The notes below the pieces were generated by a model. The model saw nothing but the letters and a program-made list of their open reading frames with translations, did no database searches and was not told the DNA's origin. This document shows, in pieces, positions 1 to 5,121 of a DNA stretch of 6,554 bases. Each line of letters opens with the position of its first letter. Position 1 is the stretch's first letter. The translations under genes and the position numbers were made by a program. The stretch is from an uncultured Clostridia bacterium (GTDB taxonomy: Bacteria > Bacillota > Clostridia > Oscillospirales > Ruminococcaceae): the NCBI GenBank assembly GCA_946613705.1, contig CAMOFU010000141.1, forward strand, positions 1 to 6,554, given 5' to 3'.

Positions 1-3
1 AAC

Positions 4-29
4 AACCTTTCTTCAGAAAGGTTTTCCCC
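4..29. terminator. Hairpin at left edge, possible terminator of an upstream gene
   Basis: A perfect 8-bp inverted repeat, AACCTTTC (4-11) and GAAAGGTT (16-23), encloses a TTCA loop and is followed by TTCCCC. Together the arm and tail give a short T run at 22-25. The stem is weak in GC and the T run is short, so this may be a weak intrinsic terminator for a gene lying to the left, or part of a structured RNA that continues to about position 110. The symmetry does not fix a strand. Confidence 0.4.
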
Positions 30-158
30 AGTAGGTCCCGCAGGCAGTAAGGGTAGATTATCGTTTGCGGCGAGGCATAGCAGGTTTGGTTTCTGACGTT
101 TCGTCAATTAGAATATGAAAATTTACATATAATTGATGAAATCTGTATATTAATAACA
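30..158. other. Non-coding stretch of unknown function
   Basis: This stretch holds no credible open reading frame. Bases 30-90 are GC-rich compared with the strongly AT-rich part that follows (107-158). A small hairpin, TGACG (94-98) and CGTCA (102-106) with a TTT loop, is visible. I compared the sequence by eye with tmRNA, RNase P RNA, SRP RNA and 5S rRNA and saw no match. It could be the end of an upstream transcript or a small structured RNA; I cannot tell which. Confidence 0.3.
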
Positions 159-159
159 C

Positions 160-188
160 TTTACAAATAAGAATTATTGTGGTATAAT
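160..188 (+). promoter_or_regulatory. Sigma-A promoter of the XRE regulator gene
   Basis: A -35 box TTTACA (160-165, five of six matches to TTGACA), a 17-bp spacer and a perfect TATAAT (183-188) form a textbook promoter. The -10 box is extended by TG at 180-181. Transcription should start near 195, giving a leader of about 40 bases before the ATG at 237. The promoter overlaps the in-frame TTG at 177-179, which argues strongly against that codon as a start. Confidence 0.8.
166..178. promoter_or_regulatory. Candidate operator in the promoter spacer
   Basis: AATAA-GAA-TTATT is a perfect inverted repeat with 5-base arms and a 3-base centre. It lies wholly inside the 17-bp spacer between the -35 and -10 boxes of the XRE promoter, where a bound repressor would block RNA polymerase. 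The pattern AATnnGAAnnATT recurs at 870-882 before rnfC. Autoregulation by the XRE protein is an inference from position and symmetry. Confidence 0.4.
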
Positions 189-190
189 AA

Positions 191-203
191 ATTAGATACT
201 AAT
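191..203. promoter_or_regulatory. Second candidate operator at the XRE transcription start
   Basis: ATTAG-ATA-CTAAT is a second perfect inverted repeat of 5-3-5 form, centred 25 bp downstream of the one at 166-178 and covering the expected transcription start. The spacing of about two and a half helical turns would not place two dimers on exactly the same face. It may be a second site for the XRE protein or a chance AT-rich palindrome. Confidence 0.3.
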
Positions 204-236
204 ATTTGGAAAGTATGTTCAGAGAGGGTCATCTCT

Positions 237-830
237 ATGTATGACGATCAGTTCTTCGCAAACAACCGTGAAACGGGCAGAAGGCTTGCGGCACTTCGGC
301 GGGAGCGGGGCATGAGCCAGAGCAAGGCAGCCTCGGCGCTCGGCGTGACACAGAGCTGCATCTCGCAGCTTGAAAACGGCAGGCGGCGGATATCCTTTGC
401 CGCGGCGGCAAAGCTTGCGGAGCTTTACGGTGCGGAGCTTTCCGAAATGATACCCGAACCTGCGGACAGGCCTGCGGCGATCGAGCTGAAAGGCGATGAA
501 GGGTCGGCTCTTCTTGTTAAGCTTGCCGAAGCGTCGAAGATATCGCTGATCGACAGATCGGTAAAGGCTTTTCTTATGGTGAGCGCCTACCGTATGCTCA
601 GGGCGGTGTATTCGCTCAACCCGCACAACTCTCAGGAGCTGTTCTCTCTTTCCGAGGAGGATGCCTTCGGGGCTGCGGAGGATTTTCTGCGGGAGGAGCC
701 GCACAGGATAAAGCAGCTGATGTTTACCGACAGCGAAAAGGGTCTGGGACGGATAGAGCTGCCTGTTGAGGATTCGGCACGGCTGCGGGCATTCATACGC
801 GAATGCGAGCGCTTTCTCGGCGACGGGTGA
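237..830 (+). CDS. XRE-family helix-turn-helix transcriptional regulator
   Basis: This is a 197-residue, probably cytoplasmic DNA-binding protein. Residues 13-68 form a Cro/CI-type helix-turn-helix domain, recognisable from RRERGMSQSKAASALGVTQS, then CISQLENGRR, then the typical SFAAAAKLAELYG closing helix. The remaining 125 or so residues look mostly helical and charged and match no domain I recognise, so they may serve dimerisation or ligand sensing. The ATG at 237 was chosen because AGAGAGGG (221-228) lies 8 bases before it and a strong promoter ends at 188. A longer reading from TTG at 177 would begin inside the promoter. The gene points the same way as the rnf operon and ends 135 bases before it, with no clear terminator between, so it could control or be co-transcribed with rnf. 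The regulated genes are not shown by the sequence. Confidence 0.88.
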   Translation: MYDDQFFANNRETGRRLAALRRERGMSQSKAASALGVTQSCISQLENGRRRISFAAAAKLAELYGAELSEMIPEPADRPAAIELKGDEGSALLVKLAEASKISLIDRSVKAFLMVSAYRMLRAVYSLNPHNSQELFSLSEEDAFGAAEDFLREEPHRIKQLMFTDSEKGLGRIELPVEDSARLRAFIRECERFLGDG

Positions 831-842
831 GCCGATGCCTTC

Positions 843-872
843 TTTATTGCATATACTATTATAACACATAAT
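843..872 (+). promoter_or_regulatory. Weak candidate promoter for the rnf operon
   Basis: CATAAT (867-872) matches five of six bases of the -10 consensus, with a poor -35 candidate, TTTATT (843-848), 18 bases upstream. It would start transcription near 879 and leave a leader of roughly 85 bases before rnfC. An alternative -10, TATAAC at 860-865, has no good -35 either. An activator-dependent promoter or read-through from the XRE promoter are equally possible. Confidence 0.25.
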
Positions 873-886
873 GCGAAGCATTGCAA
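858..886 (-). promoter_or_regulatory. Promoter-like sequence on the minus strand, antisense to the XRE gene
   Basis: Read on the minus strand, TTGCAA (886-881), exactly 17 bases and TATAAT (863-858) form a near-consensus sigma-A promoter, with a TG extension before the -10 box. Transcription would start near 851 and run into the 3' end of the XRE gene. No minus-strand gene with a plausible start follows, so an antisense RNA would be the product. The match may be chance in an AT-rich gap. Confidence 0.35.
870..882. promoter_or_regulatory. Candidate operator upstream of rnfC
   Basis: AATGC-GAA-GCATT is a perfect 5-3-5 inverted repeat with the same outer bases and centre (AATnnGAAnnATT) as the site in the XRE promoter at 166-178. 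It overlaps the possible rnf transcription start and the spacer of the minus-strand promoter candidate. This would let the XRE protein act on rnf, which is an inference. As RNA it could also form a small hairpin with a GAA loop. Confidence 0.35.
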
Positions 887-939
887 GCCTCGGCGAAGGA
901 AACGCTGTCGGGGAGCTGTGAATGATATTTTTGCAATGC
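878..939. repeat. Nine-base inverted repeat in the rnfC leader
   Basis: GCATTGCAA (878-886) and its exact reverse complement TTGCAATGC (931-939) flank 44 bases. If both are transcribed they can pair into a stem that ends 8 bases before the rnfC ribosome binding site (948-953). They may instead be paired protein-binding half sites. The left arm overlaps the palindrome at 870-882, so the two structures would compete. Confidence 0.4.
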
Positions 940-965
940 CGTATTTTAAGGAGCTTTTATTATAG

Positions 966-2255
966 ATGAGACTCAATGGGATAAGGCTTTCCCACAGAAA
1001 GAACACAGAAAACTGCGCGACCGTTGAGGCGGCCTGTCCGGAAAGGGTGGTCATCTCCATGTCGCAGCATATCGGAGCTCCTGCCGAGCCGACGGTAAAG
1101 GCGGGGGACGAGGTGCGCGTCGGCACCGTGATAGGAAACGCAGATACCAATATGACCTGCCCGATACATTCGAGCGTTTCGGGAAGGGTAACGGGGCTCG
1201 GCTCTCTGCTGCTGCCGAACGGCAAGACCTGCAAGACGGTCGAGATAGAGGCGGACGGCTTGCAGACTCCCGACGAGGGGCTGTCCCCTCCCGTGATAAC
1301 CGATAAGGCGAGCCTTGCGGCGGCAGTGCGGGCATCGGGCTGCTGCGGTATGGGCGGCGCGGGCTTCCCGACTCATGTGAAGCTTGCGTTTGACGAGAAA
1401 AAGACACATATAGATACGCTGATAATCAATGCCGCCGAATGTGAGCCCTACATCACCAGCGATCACCGCGAGATGATGGAGAATTCGGACGGCATGATAA
1501 ACGGCATGAAGCTTATCCGCGAGGTGCTGGGCATCGAACGGGTGTGCATAGGCATAGAGGAGAACAAGCCCGCGGCGATAAAGCTTTTCAGACAGAAGCT
1601 CTCGCACGAAAAGGGGTTCGAGGTGCTGAAGCTGCGTTCGAGCTATCCGCAGGGCGCGGAGAAGGTGATCGCCTACAATGCCACGGGGCGGGTGATCGGC
1701 GAGGGCAGGCTCACCTCAGATTACGGGATCATCGTGCTGAACGCATCTACCGTGGGAATGATAAACAGCTATGCCGAGACGGGTATGCCGTTTGTCGCAA
1801 GACGGGTAACGATCGACGGTGACGCTGTGGGGAAGCCCTGCAATATCCGTGCGCCGATAGGCACACCTGTGATCGACCTGCTGAATGCGGCAGAGACGGA
1901 TACAGAGAATATGAAGCGGCTGATAGCGGGCGGCCCGATGATGGGCATAAGCCTTTACGACCCCACGCTGCCGCTGCTGAAAACCACAAATGCCTTTCTC
2001 GCCTTCCTGCACGAAGCCGAGGAAGCAAAGCCTTCGCCCTGCATACGGTGCGGAAGGTGCATAGAGGCCTGCCCTCTCGGGCTTATGCCGAGGGAGTTTG
2101 AGCACGCCTATGACAAGCAGGACAGGGAGCGGCTCAACCGCCTGAAAATAAACCTCTGCATGAACTGCGGCAGCTGCACCTATGTCTGCCCCGCGAAAAG
2201 ACCGCTGGCGGAAAAGAACCAGCTTGCCAAGGGCTTTGCAATGTCGCCCCGCTGA
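966..2255 (+). CDS. rnfC: RnfC, NADH-side iron-sulfur subunit of the Rnf complex
   Basis: This peripheral subunit on the cytoplasmic face exchanges electrons with NAD+/NADH. Its 429 residues follow the family order: an N-terminal barrel-sandwich region (about 1-100), a nucleotide/FMN-binding Rossmann-like part with the glycine-rich GMGGAGFPTHVK (128-139) and NAAECEPY (155-162), the conserved YPQGAEK (227-233), an SLBB-like segment (about 260-308), and two [4Fe-4S] motifs. These are C359, C362, C365, C369-P and C398, C401, C404, C408-P. The protein ends soon after the second cluster and so lacks the long alanine-rich extension of proteobacterial RsxC, as is usual in clostridia. The ATG at 966 directly follows an in-frame TAG. 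The ribosome binding site AAGGAG (948-953) is 12 bases away, slightly far, which may lower initiation. It is the first gene of the operon and the only rnf gene with an ATG start. Confidence 0.97.
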   Translation: MRLNGIRLSHRKNTENCATVEAACPERVVISMSQHIGAPAEPTVKAGDEVRVGTVIGNADTNMTCPIHSSVSGRVTGLGSLLLPNGKTCKTVEIEADGLQTPDEGLSPPVITDKASLAAAVRASGCCGMGGAGFPTHVKLAFDEKKTHIDTLIINAAECEPYITSDHREMMENSDGMINGMKLIREVLGIERVCIGIEENKPAAIKLFRQKLSHEKGFEVLKLRSSYPQGAEKVIAYNATGRVIGEGRLTSDYGIIVLNASTVGMINSYAETGMPFVARRVTIDGDAVGKPCNIRAPIGTPVIDLLNAAETDTENMKRLIAGGPMMGISLYDPTLPLLKTTNAFLAFLHEAEEAKPSPCIRCGRCIEACPLGLMPREFEHAYDKQDRERLNRLKINLCMNCGSCTYVCPAKRPLAEKNQLAKGFAMSPR

Positions 2256-2260
2256 GCGGG
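2248..2260 (+). other. Hairpin with the rnfC stop codon as its loop
   Basis: CCCGC (2248-2252) and GCGGG (2256-2260) form a perfect GC stem whose 3-base loop is exactly the TGA stop of rnfC. Two further pairs can form around a bulged C. No T run follows, so it is not an intrinsic terminator. It could affect mRNA stability or ribosome release between rnfC and rnfD, or be without function. Confidence 0.4.
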
Positions 2261-2318
2261 CGAAGCAGCTTTGCCTGTAAACAATTTAACGATTTAATGT
2301 GAAAAGGAAGATCTTTTT

Positions 2319-3248
2319 TTGAAACAATACACAGTCAGCCCGTCACCGCATCTGAGAAGCGGCGCATCAACGCAGTTGATAATGCTGCACGTTATAATTG
2401 CGACCGTTCCCGCGATGGCTGCCTCGGCTATATTTTTCGGGTGGAGAGCGCTGACGCTCGTCGCCTTCTGTGCGCTGACCTCAATGATCTGGGAGCGCCT
2501 GTGCAGGCTCATCATGAAGCGCCCCGACAGCACCGACGATCTTTCGGCGCTCGTCACGGGTATACTGCTGGCCTTCAATCTGCCCGTTACGCTGCCGATA
2601 TGGTGCGCAGCTATAGGTACGTTCGCGGCTATAGTAATCACAAAGCAGCTGTTCGGAGGGATAGGGCACAACTTTGCGAACCCCGCGATAGTCGGCAGGA
2701 TAGTGCTGATGCTCTCGTTCACGGGAAGAATGACCGAGTGGGTCATCCCAAACGGGCTCGACGCAGTGTCGAGCGCGACTCCGCTGGTCACGGGTACGGC
2801 TTCATACTTTGATCTGTTCATCGGGCGCTGCGGCGGCTGCCTCGGCGAAACGTCGGCAGCGGCACTGCTGGCGGGCGGGATATATCTCGTTGCTGTGAAG
2901 GTCATAACTCCCCATGCACCGCTCGCTTTTATCGGAACGGTCTATGCACTCTCGGCAATAACGGGGCGCGACCCGATATATCAGATACTCTCGGGCGGGC
3001 TGATGCTCGGTGCGATATTTATGGCTACCGATTATGTCACCACCCCCATCACCAAAAAGGGCAGGGTCATCTTCGGGATAGGCTGCGGGATCATCACCTG
3101 CGTTATCCGCTTCAAGTGCAACGCTCCCGAGGGCGTGAGCTATTCGATACTGCTTATGAATATCGTTACGCCCTATATTGATATGTTTACCCGAAAGAAG
3201 GCCTTCGGCGGCAGATACCGCAGGGATAAAAAGGAGGCGGCACAGTGA
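2319..3248 (+). CDS. rnfD: RnfD, membrane subunit with covalent FMN
   Basis: RnfD (309 residues) is an integral membrane flavoprotein of the NqrB/RnfD family and is thought to take part in ion translocation. Hydrophobic segments lie near residues 20-42, 43-64, 75-112, 180-216, 223-240, 249-267 and 277-290. Family signatures are SPSPH at the N terminus, GHNFANPAIVGRI (116-128) and TDYVTTPITKKGR (237-249). The flavin is normally attached to the Thr of an S/T-G-A-T motif; here the sequence is DAVSSATPL with T154 as the acceptor, so Ser replaces the usual Gly. The start is TTG at 2319, since no ATG or GTG lies between it and the in-frame stop at 2295-2297. AAGGAAG (2304-2310) sits 8 bases upstream. 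The product begins MKQYTVSPSPH, as family members do. It overlaps rnfG by 4 bases (GTGA). Confidence 0.96.
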   Translation: MKQYTVSPSPHLRSGASTQLIMLHVIIATVPAMAASAIFFGWRALTLVAFCALTSMIWERLCRLIMKRPDSTDDLSALVTGILLAFNLPVTLPIWCAAIGTFAAIVITKQLFGGIGHNFANPAIVGRIVLMLSFTGRMTEWVIPNGLDAVSSATPLVTGTASYFDLFIGRCGGCLGETSAAALLAGGIYLVAVKVITPHAPLAFIGTVYALSAITGRDPIYQILSGGLMLGAIFMATDYVTTPITKKGRVIFGIGCGIITCVIRFKCNAPEGVSYSILLMNIVTPYIDMFTRKKAFGGRYRRDKKEAAQ

Positions 3249-3802
3249 AGGAGAGCCTTATGCCGCCGATAGTGCTGACAGCTGTCTGCGTGATAGTCTC
3301 GGCACTGCTGGTGTTTGCTTACAATATGACCTATGTGGATACCACGGGGGTCATGACAGAACAGCTGCGCTCGGGCTGTGAGGATATTTTCGGAGCGGGC
3401 GAGTATGAGATACTGCTCGAAAAGGGCACCGAAAAGAAAACTCCCGTGACCTACGGCGTTGACGGCGTTAAGGCTGTCATCACCGACGGGAAGGAGAAGT
3501 GCCTTATCGAGCTGGAGCAGGACGGCTACGCCAAGGGCGGGCTGCATCTGCTGATCGGGATAGGCACCGACGGACGCATCAGCGGGATAGATTTCCTGAG
3601 CATCGGCGAGACACCGGGGGTCGGGACCAAGGTGCAGGAGGAGAGCTTTCTCTCACAGCTCACAGGCTACGGCACCGATACCGACGATGCAGCTATCGAC
3701 AGCGTGACGGCGGCGACCTTCTCCTCGAAGGGAATGAAGGCGGCCTGCCGCAAGGCTGTGGAGCTGTACCGCGACAATAAGGGGGCGATCTTCGGTGAAT
3801 GA
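3245..3802 (+). CDS. rnfG: RnfG, membrane-anchored subunit with covalent FMN
   Basis: RnfG (185 residues) is anchored by one N-terminal helix (about 7-27), with an extracytoplasmic FMN-binding domain that relays electrons within the complex. The segment GETPGVGTKVQEESF (121-135) is the conserved family loop. The flavin-attachment motif, usually D-x-x-S/T-G-A-T, reads D152-S-V-T-A-A-T158, so Ala replaces Gly while the acceptor Thr and the Asp are kept. Family members require the flavin transferase ApbE, which is not in this window. The start is GTG at 3245, 7 bases after AAGGAGG (3231-3237). It shares GTGA with the rnfD stop, which implies translational coupling. The alternative Met at residue 6 would shorten the anchor lead and lose this spacing. 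The 3' end overlaps rnfE by 8 bases. Confidence 0.95.
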   Translation: MKESLMPPIVLTAVCVIVSALLVFAYNMTYVDTTGVMTEQLRSGCEDIFGAGEYEILLEKGTEKKTPVTYGVDGVKAVITDGKEKCLIELEQDGYAKGGLHLLIGIGTDGRISGIDFLSIGETPGVGTKVQEESFLSQLTGYGTDTDDAAIDSVTAATFSSKGMKAACRKAVELYRDNKGAIFGE

Positions 3803-4505
3803 GAACAGACCGCTCTCGGCGGAATTTACCAAGGGGCTCATAAAGGAGAACCCCGTGCTGGTGATGCTGCTCGGTATGTGCCCTACGCTGGCAGTCACTA
3901 CTATGGCCTCGAACGCGATAGGTATGGGGCTGGCGACAACGTTCGTGCTGGTCTGCTCGAACCTCGTCATCTCACTGCTCAAGGGGATAATACCCAAGGC
4001 GGTGCGGCTGCCCTGCTTTATCGTTATCATCGCGGGCTTCGTTACGCTGATATCATTTGTGCTGCAAAGATATCTGCCGTCGCTGTACGAGTCGCTCGGC
4101 GTGTTCCTTACGCTCATCACCGTCAACTGCATCATACTGGGCCGCGCAGAGGCTTTTGCCTCCAAGAACAAGGTCCTGCCCTCGGTGCTCGACGGGCTCG
4201 GCATGGGGCTCGGCTTCACTGCCGCTCTGTTCGTGATGGGCAGCCTGCGGGAGATATTCGGGGCGGGCTCATGGTTCGGGATAAAGCTGCCGCTGCTCTC
4301 CGAAGAGCCGATGCTGATATTCATAATGCCTGCGGGCGGATTCTTCGTGCTGGGCTGCGTGATCGCAGCGGTGAACAGGATAGCGAACAGAAAGCCGCCC
4401 GAAGAGATAAGCTGCGAGAACTGCCCGTCTGCTGCGATCTGCGGCGCGAAGGGCAAGGGCGAGGGCTGCCCCTCCGATAAGAACGGAGGTGAGACGGCAC
4501 AGTGA
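3795..4505 (+). CDS. rnfE: RnfE, membrane subunit with an added cysteine-rich tail
   Basis: RnfE (236 residues) is a six-helix integral membrane protein of the NqrD/RnfE family. With RnfA it forms an inverted pair that holds an iron centre in the membrane. The conserved cysteines are present, C29 in GMCPTLAVTT and C112 in NCIILGRAEAFASKN, as is the early KENPVLVMLLG motif. Hydrophobic segments span about 18-35, 40-63, 71-92, 100-118, 132-152 and 172-195. After the last helix comes a soluble tail of about 40 residues with C207, C210, C216 and C225 (C-x2-C-x5-C-x8-C) in a Gly/Lys-rich setting, which is not part of the core fold and could bind a metal or cluster. The GTG at 3795 is preceded by AAGGGGG (3779-3785) at 9 bases and overlaps the rnfG stop. 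The overlapping ATG at 3799 is out of frame. It shares GTGA with rnfA. Confidence 0.95.
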   Translation: MNENRPLSAEFTKGLIKENPVLVMLLGMCPTLAVTTMASNAIGMGLATTFVLVCSNLVISLLKGIIPKAVRLPCFIVIIAGFVTLISFVLQRYLPSLYESLGVFLTLITVNCIILGRAEAFASKNKVLPSVLDGLGMGLGFTAALFVMGSLREIFGAGSWFGIKLPLLSEEPMLIFIMPAGGFFVLGCVIAAVNRIANRKPPEEISCENCPSAAICGAKGKGEGCPSDKNGGETAQ

Positions 4506-5077
4506 AGGAAGCAATACTGATAATCGTTACGGCAGTGTTCGTCAACAACGTGGTGCTGTCGCAGTTCATGGGGATCTGCGCATTCCTCGGCGTGTCAAAG
4601 CAGCTCAAAAGCTCGGTCGGCATGGGCGGAGCCGTGATATTCGTAATGGTCTGCGCCGCCGCCTGCACTTATCCCGTGTATATGCTGCTCGAAAGGTTCG
4701 AGATCACATACCTGCGAACCGTCGCGTTCATACTGGTGATAGCGATGTTCGTGCAGCTTATAGAGATAGTTATGAAAAAGACTATGCCGCCGCTTTACAA
4801 CGCACTCGGTGTCTACCTGCCGCTCATCACGACAAACTGCGCGGTGCTCGGAGTTACGGTGGCGAATATCGACGAGGGCTACAGCTTCGGTCACTCGATA
4901 GCCAATGCCTTCGGAACGGGTCTGGCATTTACGCTGGCGCTGGTGCTCTTCTCGGGAGTGCGGGCGCGGATAGCCGACTCGGATATACCCGAGACATTCA
5001 AGGGCGTGCCTGCCACGCTGATAGCTGCGGCGATAGTTTCGCTGAGCTTTATGGGCTTCGCGGGAATGGCGTTCTGA
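4502..5077 (+). CDS. rnfA: RnfA, membrane subunit of the Rnf complex
   Basis: RnfA (191 residues, the usual family length) is the six-helix partner of RnfE in the NqrE/RnfA family. Conserved cysteines C26 (in FMGICAFLG) and C113 (in ITTNCAVLGV) are intact. In structures of the related Nqr and Rnf complexes, the equivalent residues of the two subunits hold an iron-sulfur centre midway through the membrane. The N-terminal VNNVVLSQFMG and the central PPLYNALGVYLPLITTNC stretches are family signatures. Hydrophobic segments lie at about 4-24, 41-61, 70-91, 99-120, 134-152 and 168-190. The start is GTG at 4502 with GGAGGTGA (4485-4492) 9 bases upstream. The GTGA overlap with the rnfE stop repeats the arrangement at rnfD/rnfG. 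Nothing is missing or unusual in the protein. Confidence 0.97.
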   Translation: MKEAILIIVTAVFVNNVVLSQFMGICAFLGVSKQLKSSVGMGGAVIFVMVCAAACTYPVYMLLERFEITYLRTVAFILVIAMFVQLIEIVMKKTMPPLYNALGVYLPLITTNCAVLGVTVANIDEGYSFGHSIANAFGTGLAFTLALVLFSGVRARIADSDIPETFKGVPATLIAAAIVSLSFMGFAGMAF

Positions 5078-5093
5078 AAGCTCAAAACCAAAA

Positions 5094-5112
5094 AAGGGAG
5101 TAGATACCCATT
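5094..5112 (+). promoter_or_regulatory. Ribosome binding site pointing to an ATT start for rnfB
   Basis: AAGGGAG (5094-5100) is the only good ribosome binding site before rnfB. At 9 bases from its end stands ATT (5110-5112), in frame with RnfB and after the in-frame TAG at 5101. The next possible start, TTG at 5122, is 21 bases away, well outside normal spacing. All other rnf genes here have spacings of 7 to 12 bases. Confidence 0.5.
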
Positions 5113-5121
5113 ACAAGCTAT

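Noticed and set aside
177..236. N-terminal extension of the XRE protein from TTG at 177
   Set aside because: It would start inside the -10/-35 promoter region and has no ribosome binding site; the ATG at 237 has a good one and the predicted transcript starts after 177.
817..848. Terminator at the end of the XRE gene (TCGGC 817-821 with GCCGA 831-835)
   Set aside because: The stem has only five pairs, the loop has nine bases, and no proper T run follows.
219..1607. Long open frames on the minus strand (219-881, 632-1234 and 960-1607)
   Set aside because: They lie opposite the XRE and rnfC genes, are rich in Arg, Pro and Cys as expected of antisense frames in GC-rich genes, and show no recognisable domain.
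2281..2300. Rex-type redox operator in the rnfC-rnfD gap
   Set aside because: The AATTTAAC and ATTTAATG pieces do not form the TTGTTAA-type inverted repeat expected of Rex sites.
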